Part shown: positions 26,290 through 34,235 of the stretch, piece after piece | How positions within the stretch are numbered: position 1 is the first letter of the stretch | Layout of the letters: the number at the start of each line of letters is the position of its first letter | Assembly: GCF_017310645.1 (NCBI RefSeq) | Contig: NZ_JAFLRH010000024.1 | Span: 1-64,000, forward strand | Length of the DNA stretch: 64,000 nucleotides | From: Paradesulfitobacterium ferrireducens | GTDB taxonomy: Bacteria; Bacillota; Desulfitobacteriia; Desulfitobacteriales; Desulfitobacteriaceae | Direction of reading: 5' to 3' | Notes under the pieces: generated by a model | Seen by the model: the letters and a program-made list of their open reading frames with translations, nothing else | What the model was told of the DNA's origin: nothing | Databases searched by the model: none | Made by a program: the position numbers and the translations under genes

Positions 26290-26790
26290 GTGAGCGAACT
26301 GCAAGTTGTTCTGAACAAGCTGGAAGAGATGAGTGCAGACATTAAAGAGATCAAGACCGATGTGTCAGAACTCAAGACCGATGTGGCAGGGCTCAAGACC
26401 GATGTGTCAGGACTCAAGACAGATGTGGCAGAACTCAAGACGGATGTGTCAGGGCTCAAGACCGATGTGTCAGAACTCAAGACCGATGTGGCAGGGCTCA
26501 AGACCGATGTGGCAGGGCTCAAGACGGATGTGTCAGAACTCAAGACCGATGTGTCAGGGCTCAAGACCGATGTGGCGGGACTTAAAGAGGATGTAGCGGA
26601 TCTAAAGGTTCGAATGGAACGAGTAGAGAACAAGCTGGAAGCTGTTTTTGTGGAAACAGCGGGACTGATAGAGTTTAGGCACAATACAGAAAAGACCCTT
26701 AATTATCTCCTCGAACGGCAGATTTCTCTCACGCATATTGTTGGTGAACATGAAGTTGATATCCGAACTTTGCAACGTCGCGCTGTCTGA
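26290..26790 (+). CDS. Heptad-repeat coiled-coil protein of unknown function, probably SOS-controlled
   Basis: A 166-residue protein built on a long coiled coil. After a short start (VSELQVVLNKLEEMSADIKEI) come about twelve near-identical seven-residue units LKTDV-S/A-G/E (about residues 20-103), then a degenerate helix and a C-terminal segment with no known motif. Leu and Val recur at a/d positions, so a parallel homo-oligomer is likely. There is no signal or membrane segment. The GTG at 26290 has AAAGGAGGG 8 bases upstream; the frame is open to 26200, but that part lacks a ribosome site. Related t-SNARE-like or DUF1640-like helical proteins exist; I do not recognise an ortholog. The upstream promoter carries a LexA box and a terminator follows. 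Confidence 0.8.
   Translation: MSELQVVLNKLEEMSADIKEIKTDVSELKTDVAGLKTDVSGLKTDVAELKTDVSGLKTDVSELKTDVAGLKTDVAGLKTDVSELKTDVSGLKTDVAGLKEDVADLKVRMERVENKLEAVFVETAGLIEFRHNTEKTLNYLLERQISLTHIVGEHEVDIRTLQRRAV
26346..26590 (+). repeat. 21-bp coding minisatellite
   Basis: About twelve tandem copies of a 21-bp unit of the form CTCAAGACCGATGTGTCAGA, each encoding one heptad. Copies differ at few bases, mainly GTGTCA/GTGGCA and GAACTC/GGGCTC, so copy number could change by recombination or slippage without breaking the frame. Confidence 0.9.
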
Positions 26791-26799
26791 TTAAAATAA

Positions 26800-26845
26800 A
26801 AAGCACCGAGCATGGAATGAGTCGCTCGGTGCTTCGATTTTTTTC
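26800..26845. terminator. Terminator between convergent genes
   Basis: AAGCACCGAGC (26801-26811) pairs perfectly with GCTCGGTGCTT (26824-26834) and is followed by CGA and seven T. The preceding A-rich run on the other side would let it serve the convergent sdpI-like gene as well. Confidence 0.9.
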
Positions 26846-26892
26846 TGGCATTTATTTCGATCATTAAAAAGCGCAGCCGCATGCTCCTGGCT

Positions 26893-27564
26893 TTAACTCT
26901 GGGGTATATTCAGCTTGCGGAAAAGCCAGTAAGAGTAGACGGTAGTGATTATCAGTAAGGCTCCCACCCCGCCTAAGAAGATGACAAACCGAAGGACAGG
27001 ATTGAGGAAAATCCCGATTAAACCCAGCACTCCGGTTAAGACAAAGAGTTTTCCGCCGAGGCGATGGGTTTTCTGCCATACTTGTTCGTTCGCCAGGGTC
27101 CAGGGAGTGCGAATCCCAATAAAATAATTGTGCCGGAAACGCCCCATATAGTTGCCGATGACGATGAACAAAACCGAGATGGCAGCTGGCACCAGTATGG
27201 AAATGTCCAGTGTATCCTCGCCACGAGCAAAGCGCAGAGCGCTGTAAAGAGTAATGAAATATAATATAAGCATGAAGAGATGGATGGTCCAGCGGATTAT
27301 GGTGTAAGAACCGGAGAATAAGTCATAGTTCTTGCGCTTTGGATCAAGCTGGGGCAGGAACAAAAAGAGAAAATACATCGCCAGGTTGATTCCCGGAAAA
27401 AGGAAAGTGCCCACCGCTTTGCTACTGTAACCATCCACCTGTCCGTAGACATTCCAATGGGTCGGCATTTGCGCGGGCAATTGCCCATACAGAACCAACC
27501 CGGGGATGAAACTTAGAACGATGAGCGCTAAAAGGAGATAATCCGATTTTTTAAGACCTTTCAT
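26893..27564 (-). CDS. SdpI-family membrane protein (DUF1648-SdpI)
   Basis: A 223-residue membrane protein with about six helices. The N-terminal DUF1648 part carries LPAQMPTHWNVYGQVDGY; the C-terminal SdpI part carries NYFIGIRTPWTLANEQVWQKTHRLGG. In Bacillus subtilis SdpI gives immunity to the SdpC killing factor and controls the ArsR-type repressor SdpR. Here it likewise sits next to an ArsR gene. The ATG at 27564 has AAGGAAGG upstream and lies two bases beyond the end of the ArsR frame, so translation is coupled. No sdpC-like toxin gene is present, so a general role in envelope stress sensing or peptide immunity is possible. Confidence 0.87.
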   Translation of the reverse strand: MKGLKKSDYLLLALIVLSFIPGLVLYGQLPAQMPTHWNVYGQVDGYSSKAVGTFLFPGINLAMYFLFLFLPQLDPKRKNYDLFSGSYTIIRWTIHLFMLILYFITLYSALRFARGEDTLDISILVPAAISVLFIVIGNYMGRFRHNYFIGIRTPWTLANEQVWQKTHRLGGKLFVLTGVLGLIGIFLNPVLRFVIFLGGVGALLIITTVYSYWLFRKLNIPQS

Positions 27565-27565
27565 A

Positions 27566-27841
27566 TTAGTCGCCTTCCTTTCCCCCGAAGTTTCCGAGTT
27601 GCATGAACCAGCTGATAAGTTCCTGAAAGACGGTCGCATTCAACGAATAATAGATGAATTGTCCTTGCCGCTGGTCGAGGATGATATTTGCCTGTTTGAG
27701 CAGGTTTAGGTGGTGCGAGATGCTGGGCTTGCTGATGTTGAAATGCTCAGCGATGTCGCCGGCCGTCATATCTCTTTCTTTTAATAAGGCAATGATTTGC
27801 CTGCGCGTGGGATCGGCCAAGGCTTTAAATGTTTCATTCAT
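27566..27841 (-). CDS. ArsR-family repressor (SdpR-like)
   Basis: A 91-residue winged-helix protein. MNETFKALADPTRRQIIALL is the usual N-terminus, and AGDIAEHFNISKPSISHHL the recognition helix. There is no obvious cysteine metal site, which matches the SdpR autorepressor group rather than the arsenic sensors. The start at 27841 (ATG) has GGAAGG upstream; a TTG two codons earlier is the alternative. It is the first gene of a two-gene operon with the SdpI-like protein, and a near-perfect dyad lies just upstream. Confidence 0.88.
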   Translation of the reverse strand: MNETFKALADPTRRQIIALLKERDMTAGDIAEHFNISKPSISHHLNLLKQANIILDQRQGQFIYYSLNATVFQELISWFMQLGNFGGKEGD

Positions 27842-27856
27842 TGTCAATCCTTCCCT

Positions 27857-27896
27857 GCTATTATATATTTAGATAATTGACTAAATATATAATAGC
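27857..27896 (-). promoter_or_regulatory. ArsR/SdpR-type operator
   Basis: GCTATTATATATTTAG and its exact complement CTAAATATATAATAGC form 16-base arms around an 8-base spacer, 16 bases upstream of the repressor start codon. The AT-rich dyad likely overlaps the promoter and mediates autorepression. Confidence 0.8.
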
Positions 27897-27930
27897 ATAA
27901 TCTCGGGAAATGTCAAAGAGTTTCTTGGCC

Positions 27931-28252
27931 TTGACAAAAGATCTACATGGTGCCAAAATAAAGAAGAATACAAAATACAAAGGTTAAAATGACGATGAAA
28001 GGGAATAGTAGATTTCCTGAATCACTTTAGAGAACTGCCGGGTGGTGCAAGGCAGCAGTGCCTAGGGTGTTGAACTCTCCCTTGAGTAGCCGACCGAAAT
28101 GATTAAAGTAGGCTCGGACGGAGCTTCCGCCGTTACAAGGAAGGAGATATCGGACTTTGTCCCGTATCTTATAGAGAGAACGGCTTTGGCCGTTAATTTG
28201 AGTGGTACCGCGAGTAACCCTTCGTCTCAAACTTTGAGCGAAGGGTTTTTTA
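27931..28252 (+). promoter_or_regulatory. Leucine T-box leader with terminator
   Basis: A possible -35 TTGACA stands at 27931. The leader holds stem I (about 27995-28110) with the expected AGTA-like bulge and distal loop, and a specifier region GAACTCTCCCTTGAG (about 28071-28085) with CTC, a leucine codon. The T-box core GTGGTACCGCGAG lies at 28202-28214. The terminator pairs AACCCTTCG (28216-28224) with CGAAGGGTT (28239-28247), plus inner CTCAAA/TTTGAG and a T-run to 28252. Uncharged tRNA-Leu would stabilise the antiterminator and allow leuA transcription. Confidence 0.9.
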
Positions 28253-28286
28253 GTGCTATGTTACTAATTGATAGGAGGAATGGTTT

Positions 28287-29816
28287 ATGCGCAAATTGTA
28301 CGTTTTTGACACGACCTTAAGAGACGGGGAGCAGTCTTTGGGGATTACTTTAAACGTCAAAGAGAAGCTGGAGGTCGCGCGCCAACTGGTAAACCTCGGT
28401 GTCGACATTATCGAAGCAGGCTTTCCGGCCTCATCACCGGGAGACTTTGAGTCCGTCAGCACGATTGCCAAGGAAATAAAAGGAGCGGTGATCTGCGGAC
28501 TCACACGGGCCGTGGTCCAGGATATTGACCGGTGCGCGCAGGCACTGCGGCCGGCCGAGCAGCCGCGCATTCACACGGGCATCGGGGTGTCCCCCGTGCA
28601 TATGGAAAGAAAGCTGATGCTGTCTCCGGAGCAAGTGATTGAGCGGGCGGTGGCGGCCGTGAAATATGCGAAGAAATATGTCAGTGATGTTGAGTTCTAT
28701 GCCGAAGACGCTTTCCGAGCCGATCCCAAGTTTTTAGTCCAAGTATTGGCGCAGGTCATTGCCGCCGGGGCTACGGTCGTGAACATTCCGGATACGGTTG
28801 GGTATGCCAGTCCCTGGGAATACGGGGAGCTTATTTCCTATGTAAGGCAAAATGTCGAAAATATTGAAAAGGCCATTGTCAGCGTCCACTGCCACAATGA
28901 TTTAGGAATGGCCACCGCCAATTCCCTGGCCGGGATCAAAGCCGGGGCCAGCCAGGTCGAGGGCACGATTAACGGGATCGGAGAACGGGCCGGCAACACC
29001 TCGCTTGAGGAAGTGATCATGGCGATTTATACCCGGCGCGCCGGCTATGGCGTGGAATCCGGAATTAACACGAAAGAAATTGCGGCCACGAGCAGGCTCG
29101 TCTCCCGGATTACCGGGGTGCCGGTGCCCGACCATAAAGCGATCGTCGGGGCCAACGCGTTCATGCACGCTTCCGGCATTCATCAGGACGGGGTCTTAAA
29201 AGACAGGGAGACTTACGAAATCATCAGCCCGGAAACCATCGGCGTCCCGGAAAACACCATCAGCCTCTCGGCCCGCTCCGGCAGGCATGCTCTTAAACAC
29301 CGCCTGGGAGAATTGGGGTATACCGTTGAAGGAACAGAGCTGGATGCGGTTTACCAAAAGTTTTTGCAGCTGGCAGACCAGAAGAAAGAGGTTTTCGATC
29401 AGGATCTTTATGCCTTGATGGGGGATGCGGGGACTGCGGACACTGGGATTATCCTCAGGAACATCGCCGTTACCACGAACGGCAGCGACACGGCCACAGC
29501 CACTGTGACCTTGGAGCATGAGGGGAAAATTGTGACCGATGCAGCCTGTGCCAATGGGCCGGTCAATGCTATCTTTAGCGCGATTGACCGCCTGACCGGA
29601 AATACGGCGGTGCTCGAGGATTACACCTTGAAGTCCGTAACCAGAGGGAGAGAGGCTTTGGGCGACGCTACGGTCAAGCTGCGCCACTTTGATGGCAGCC
29701 TGGTCGTGGGCAAGGGGATCAGTACAGATATCCTGGAAGCCAGCGCCCGGGCCTATGTCAATGCCCTGACTAAGAATTTCCGTAAAAAGGCTCGGCTTGA
29801 TCCGGTGGCGAAATAG
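28287..29816 (+). CDS. leuA: 2-isopropylmalate synthase
   Basis: The first committed enzyme of leucine synthesis, condensing acetyl-CoA with 2-oxoisovalerate. The 509 residues carry FDTTLRDGEQSLG at the N-terminus, HCHNDLGMATANS, GIGERAGNTSLEE and HASGIHQDG. The C-terminal regulatory domain (about residues 370-509) is present, so leucine feedback is expected. AGGAGG lies 9 bases before the ATG. The leucine T-box upstream confirms the pathway. No leuBCD follows; the only leuCDB-like genes in the window are at 4.4-7.3 kb, beside a different acyltransferase. Confidence 0.95.
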   Translation: MRKLYVFDTTLRDGEQSLGITLNVKEKLEVARQLVNLGVDIIEAGFPASSPGDFESVSTIAKEIKGAVICGLTRAVVQDIDRCAQALRPAEQPRIHTGIGVSPVHMERKLMLSPEQVIERAVAAVKYAKKYVSDVEFYAEDAFRADPKFLVQVLAQVIAAGATVVNIPDTVGYASPWEYGELISYVRQNVENIEKAIVSVHCHNDLGMATANSLAGIKAGASQVEGTINGIGERAGNTSLEEVIMAIYTRRAGYGVESGINTKEIAATSRLVSRITGVPVPDHKAIVGANAFMHASGIHQDGVLKDRETYEIISPETIGVPENTISLSARSGRHALKHRLGELGYTVEGTELDAVYQKFLQLADQKKEVFDQDLYALMGDAGTADTGIILRNIAVTTNGSDTATATVTLEHEGKIVTDAACANGPVNAIFSAIDRLTGNTAVLEDYTLKSVTRGREALGDATVKLRHFDGSLVVGKGISTDILEASARAYVNALTKNFRKKARLDPVAK

Positions 29817-29819
29817 GTC

Positions 29820-31256
29820 ATGCATGAGACATTGACACGAGTGAGAAGCGGGATAACATTTTTATTGGCGGTTTCGTTTCTTTTAAATTTATTTCTAAAA
29901 GCCAATCTTGTCGATACTCTAAATTTAATCCTTATGGCTTTAGTGTTAGTCTTAGGGCTTTTGGCGGTGACCGGTACGGCGCGGGTTATCGGTTATTTTT
30001 CGTTTATAGCCAGTGCAATTCTCCTGGTCCATGCTCATGCACCGTTATCTGTCTGGGCCCAGGGCTTGCAAGAAAACCTTTATTTAGTTGTGATGTTTAC
30101 TTTAGTGCCACTGTTGGGGATTCCGATCAGGCACGGAAGATATACCGAAGCCTTGAAGGGTGTATTCATGCGCTATGTCAGCACGGACAGCCGTTTCTAC
30201 CTTTTAATCAGCGTGCTTACGTCCTTTCTGGCGGTCTTGATAAATTTAGCGGTGATCCCGCTGCTGCATCAAATTAGCTCCGCCAGCGAAAAAAGCAATG
30301 ACAAAAAGCTTCTGACGTCTGCTCTTAGCCGCGGATTTGCCGCCAGTACGGTCTGGGCGCCGACCACAGCAGGCATGGCCTTGATACTTCAGCTAACCAA
30401 TGCTGAATGGTATATATTTTTTCCTTTTGCCCTGTTCTTGGGGATGCTGGCAGGGGCAGTAGGGTATATTATGGCTGTGCTGGAGCAGAAGAAAAAGTAT
30501 AGGTCAAAACCTGCTGCTCTTTTTCCGATGAAGGAGGTTGTTAGCGCTACTGCGCAAGTGCAACCTTCGGCTGCAAGTGAGCAAGAAATCCCCGAAGAGC
30601 TAAACTGGCGCAAAGTAGGGGAACTTAGCGCCTACGGAGCGGTTTTGATTACATTAATCGTCGTGGTTTCAGGATTGACCGGGATAGCCACGGTGGTTGT
30701 AGTGGCGATGGCCTCGCTGGTTTTTCCTGTCATTTGGATGGCTATGATCGGAAAACTGCCATTACTGGCACAAGAATTTGCCGGGGATTATTTCAAGGAA
30801 AGTCTGCCTAAGCTAAAAAGCGAAATTGTCCTATTTGTGGGGGCAGGTTTTTTGGCCACAAGCGTGGGCTATTCTCATATCGGGGATTATGTACCTCTGT
30901 TATTGCAGAATATGGTAGGAAACAGTGCTGAGGTGTATGCTTTTGTCGTTGTCTTTGGAATTCTAGTGTTTGCCGTCGTCGGCATTCACCCTATTATAAC
31001 TACGACCATAATTGGGAGCACGGTAGACCCGTTAATATACGGGATATCTCCAACCCTGATGGCCTTAATCTTTACAATTAGCTGGGCTATGGGGATCTCC
31101 ATCTCTCCGTCTGCAGGCAACGTAATCGCAATTTCCGGCTTGGCTGACCGCTCCCCGGTTTGCGTAGGTCCGGTGTGGAACGGTCCGTATGGGGTGATTT
31201 CGTCTGTGGTGTTGGTTGGGGCGTTGTTCTTGATGCAAGGGCTGGGGTGGATGTAG
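29820..31256 (+). CDS. Multi-span membrane protein, probable transporter
   Basis: A 478-residue protein with about 11-12 hydrophobic segments and a polar loop at about residues 225-265. I do not recognise the family with certainty. The repeated re-entrant-like motifs GFAASTVWAPTTAGMAL, VGIHPIITTTIIGS and MGISISPSAGNVIA resemble the ion-transporter superfamily (citrate/arsenite/short-chain fatty acid type), in which small residues and proline form helical hairpins. It starts 4 bases after leuA without a good ribosome site, so it may be read through from leuA; a role in organic-acid movement would be a guess. A 204-base copy of its 3' end lies at 45669-45872. Confidence 0.75.
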   Translation: MHETLTRVRSGITFLLAVSFLLNLFLKANLVDTLNLILMALVLVLGLLAVTGTARVIGYFSFIASAILLVHAHAPLSVWAQGLQENLYLVVMFTLVPLLGIPIRHGRYTEALKGVFMRYVSTDSRFYLLISVLTSFLAVLINLAVIPLLHQISSASEKSNDKKLLTSALSRGFAASTVWAPTTAGMALILQLTNAEWYIFFPFALFLGMLAGAVGYIMAVLEQKKKYRSKPAALFPMKEVVSATAQVQPSAASEQEIPEELNWRKVGELSAYGAVLITLIVVVSGLTGIATVVVVAMASLVFPVIWMAMIGKLPLLAQEFAGDYFKESLPKLKSEIVLFVGAGFLATSVGYSHIGDYVPLLLQNMVGNSAEVYAFVVVFGILVFAVVGIHPIITTTIIGSTVDPLIYGISPTLMALIFTISWAMGISISPSAGNVIAISGLADRSPVCVGPVWNGPYGVISSVVLVGALFLMQGLGWM

Positions 31257-31489
31257 TGATATTGGTGTAGTAAGAAGGTTCATGACCTATGTTTTTTTAA
31301 GAGGATCGGGGTTTTCAAACTCGCAATATTTTTTCGTTTCTTCGATTTATTTAGAAGGGGGCTGTCTCATTTTCCTGCGATTGAGCTTTATATAAAAAAG
31401 GGTAAGCTCTCTCCCAATCGAATCCTGGGAAGGAGTTACCCATACGCTAAATACGAACAGTTTTAGTCGGCATACGATTAAATTAATGT
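31257..31489. other. Intergenic region with inverted repeat
   Basis: No gene. GGGTAA-CTC-TCCCA and TGGGA-GGAG-TTACCC make a long imperfect hairpin at about 31398-31443, between converging genes, and may act as a terminator. The preceding GGGGGCTGTCTCATTTT (about 31358) resembles the end of some insertion sequences, but no transposase fragment is beside it. Confidence 0.4.
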
Positions 31490-33649
31490 TTAGATACCGG
31501 AAGTGTAGTGAATTATACGATACCTGTCAAGGTTTATCGAATCACCTTCTCCGACAACCAGAGTACTGATATCGTCGAATATTACGGCAGGTCCTTTGAT
31601 CACGTTTCCTGCCTTCAGTTCGCTTAAGTGGAACAAATTGAAATCTGTCCATTTACCTCTATGATATACTCTTCTTGAACCGGCATAACTACTGTCAGAT
31701 GGTTTGGCCGAGGACATTGCATACTCTTTTATCTTCGGCATCAGCTTTGGGCCGGTAGCTTCAATGAATACTTGAGTGATAGCATAACCTGCTTGAGTGA
31801 ACTTTGCCGCGGCCGGGTATTTTTGCTCGTATCCCTTTTCAAAAGCAGCAGTTACTTTGTCAAGGTCTTCAGTGTTGCTAACCTCAAAATTAAGTTTCGT
31901 CTCAAAACTCTCCAGCTGCCCAACATAACGCATAAAGACTCCTCTGGCGAATTTTATATCTTCTTTATTAACTCCTTCAAGCTTGAATTCCTCTACTGCG
32001 GTATCCTCGAGAGCCTTCCACTCCCTTGTTAATTGATCCAAAAGATCTGCCTTGTCATGTTCATCCATTCCGGGCCGGATAAAGGAGACAACTCCCTTGT
32101 TATACCGGTGAACCAAGTCAGCACAGCCTACCCCGAATGCTGAGAATGTGCTGCCAAAGGGCGTAGTGATAACGTCTTTAAAGACATTTCCGCTTGCCAA
32201 GCCGTGCATGTTGACGAGACCTCCGCCACCACATGCTATGAGTACAAAATCTTTTAAGGAATATCCTTTAGACTCGATTGAAGTTCTGGTAAATTGTCTT
32301 AAATTAGTGAAGAAAATGTTGAGGAAACCTTCCCCTCCGTCATATAGATTGTTAATGCCGATCTTCTTTGCTGCCTTCTCTAACTCTCTACAAGCTTTGT
32401 CCCTGTCCAGAATGATTTTTCCACCCAGGAAACTATCCTCTGCGATATAGCCAAGAGCCACCTGCAGGTCGGTAATCGTAAGTTTATCATAATCAAGACA
32501 AACTCCCACGCGATAACCGGCGCTCTCCGGGCCTACTTCAACGTTTCCAAAATCATTTACCTTAACTTCGGTCCCCATACCATGGGCCATGGAATCCAGC
32601 TCAACCATCGGCATCGCCAACCTGTGTTTGGCAAAATCCGAATCAGTCCGCAGTTCGATTCTCTTATTAAGGATGACGCCAACGTCGTAGCTTGTCCCAC
32701 CTATGTCCCCAACAGCCAGACGGTCAATGTTCAGCAGCTTGGCTATTTCTTTACCCGCAATCAAGCCACCGATAGGTCCGGAGATTATACTTTCATATAA
32801 GCGGGGATATTTAATACTCACCGCACCGCCAAACGAAAGTAAAGTTAAGAGTTCCTTTTGGTAACCGTCTTTTCTGGCCGCCAATTCAACATACTCTAAC
32901 TGCTTGCGCGCCTTTTCCGCGGCAAAACACTGAACAAGCAGGCTCTTAAGCCTAAATGCATCCTTACCGACCGGGGCAATCTTGTTAGAAGCAACTACCT
33001 TAATATTTTTTCCGTGTTTTTCAATAACCTTGTTCGCTATTTCGGCAGCGCGGTTCTCATGATCGGGGAAAACATGAGAGTTCAAAAACATGACCCCAAT
33101 TACTTCCACATCATTCTTAACCAGCTTTTCCGCAGCGGCTTCCACCTCTTTCTCGTTAAGAGGGATTAGCACCGTCGCTTCCGGCAGGTGGGCATCTCCA
33201 AAATATGACCCTCCTGTTACCCTTTCTGATACACCGAAGATGTTTTTCTTTTCCACGAGAGGTGCAGTATGTCTTCTTAACTGTTGATGTAAGATTTCTT
33301 TTTGGGATTGTCCGATATACGTTAACCCGTTTTCAATAATTGGCATGTGTTCCATTCCCCGGGTAATAATCAGGCCTACCTTATTTCCGTCCAAAGTAAT
33401 CAGCGTATTAGTCATGGCAGTACCTGCGTAAATTGCTACTTCACAGTTTTCATGGACTTCCTGGGTGGTAAGTGACATCTGATCAGCCACCGCCTTTAAA
33501 GCACCCATGTAACTCTCGGACTCGTCTGCACGATATGTCCTGTATTTGCCAATCTGAAAAGATCCATCATCGCTGATGATGACGGCATCGGTCATGGTGC
33601 CACCCGCATCGATAGCAATAATATATGAATTTTGTGTTTTTGCAGCCAT
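31490..33649 (-). CDS. acxA: Acetone carboxylase-type beta subunit (hydantoinase A / oxoprolinase family)
   Basis: The ATP-handling subunit of an acetone or ketone carboxylase. The 719 residues open with IAIDAGGTMTDAVII, the phosphate-binding motif of the HyuA/ASKHA group, and contain SGPIGGLIAGK, VGDIGGTSYDVG and the LIACGGGGLVNMHG motif. With the zinc-type gamma subunit next to it, acetone carboxylase is the best fit over hydantoinase or oxoprolinase, which have no gamma. Acetophenone carboxylase and related ketone carboxylases are the main alternatives. GGAGGG lies 8 bases before the ATG at 33649, inside the end of the gamma gene. It is the last gene of a minus-strand operon mmgE-alpha-gamma-beta. 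Confidence 0.88.
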   Translation of the reverse strand: MAAKTQNSYIIAIDAGGTMTDAVIISDDGSFQIGKYRTYRADESESYMGALKAVADQMSLTTQEVHENCEVAIYAGTAMTNTLITLDGNKVGLIITRGMEHMPIIENGLTYIGQSQKEILHQQLRRHTAPLVEKKNIFGVSERVTGGSYFGDAHLPEATVLIPLNEKEVEAAAEKLVKNDVEVIGVMFLNSHVFPDHENRAAEIANKVIEKHGKNIKVVASNKIAPVGKDAFRLKSLLVQCFAAEKARKQLEYVELAARKDGYQKELLTLLSFGGAVSIKYPRLYESIISGPIGGLIAGKEIAKLLNIDRLAVGDIGGTSYDVGVILNKRIELRTDSDFAKHRLAMPMVELDSMAHGMGTEVKVNDFGNVEVGPESAGYRVGVCLDYDKLTITDLQVALGYIAEDSFLGGKIILDRDKACRELEKAAKKIGINNLYDGGEGFLNIFFTNLRQFTRTSIESKGYSLKDFVLIACGGGGLVNMHGLASGNVFKDVITTPFGSTFSAFGVGCADLVHRYNKGVVSFIRPGMDEHDKADLLDQLTREWKALEDTAVEEFKLEGVNKEDIKFARGVFMRYVGQLESFETKLNFEVSNTEDLDKVTAAFEKGYEQKYPAAAKFTQAGYAITQVFIEATGPKLMPKIKEYAMSSAKPSDSSYAGSRRVYHRGKWTDFNLFHLSELKAGNVIKGPAVIFDDISTLVVGEGDSINLDRYRIIHYTSGI

Positions 33650-33651
33650 AT

Positions 33652-34218
33652 CTAACCCTCCTTTGCCCAAGATTTAATCAGTTCTAGTGATTTGTCTTCA
33701 TATTTATATTGATCCGCATCCGGTAAGGGAGAACCAAGTTGGTCCCGGTAAAAACCGTCAATATCTGGCAAAAACTCAAATTGCACGGGATATCCCGGCG
33801 GCAGAACCTCAACCGCTAATTGCGTACCACAATTCGGACAGAAAAATTCCCTGATTTCTTGCCAATCTGGTTCTGGACAAGCCGGTTCCGGAGAGTAAAC
33901 CTCGCTCATTTCCTGGATCGTTCTTCTTACATTAATCAAGCAATTCAGCTTCCAGTTGACTCGATAATCACCAAACTCATGTCCACAAGAACATTTGCTA
34001 ATCCTTTCCCCCGATGATTTTCGAACTACATAAATATGCTCTGATAACCGGAGTAAAATTTCATCTTTCCAAGGGACTCTTTCCTGTAATAGTTCCATAT
34101 ACTTCTGAAACCGGTCTTCATCTTTATAGGAGTTTAGAAGCCTCAAGACTTCCTGGTCGCTAATGACGCCGTCCAGCAATTTCTTTACTAATTCTTTGCT
34201 TACTTCCATCTTTTCCAT
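33652..34218 (-). CDS. acxC: Acetone carboxylase-type gamma subunit
   Basis: A 188-residue small subunit. Two cysteine/histidine groups are seen: CSCGHEFGDYRVNWK (about residue 74) and FFCPNCGTQLAVEVLPPGYP (about 124). This matches the acetone carboxylase gamma subunit, which holds metal and is absent from hydantoinases. It lies between the alpha and beta genes, only 2 bases from the beta start and 17 from the alpha stop. The start at 34218 has GGGGGG upstream. Its presence is the strongest reason to assign the neighbouring HyuA/HyuB-like genes to a ketone carboxylase. Confidence 0.88.
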   Translation of the reverse strand: MEKMEVSKELVKKLLDGVISDQEVLRLLNSYKDEDRFQKYMELLQERVPWKDEILLRLSEHIYVVRKSSGERISKCSCGHEFGDYRVNWKLNCLINVRRTIQEMSEVYSPEPACPEPDWQEIREFFCPNCGTQLAVEVLPPGYPVQFEFLPDIDGFYRDQLGSPLPDADQYKYEDKSLELIKSWAKEG

Positions 34219-34235
34219 GCTTTGCCCCCCTTTTT

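Noticed and set aside
31350-31400. Insertion-sequence end suggested by GGGGGCTGTCTCATTTT
   Set aside because: Only one short match from memory, with no partner end or transposase nearby.
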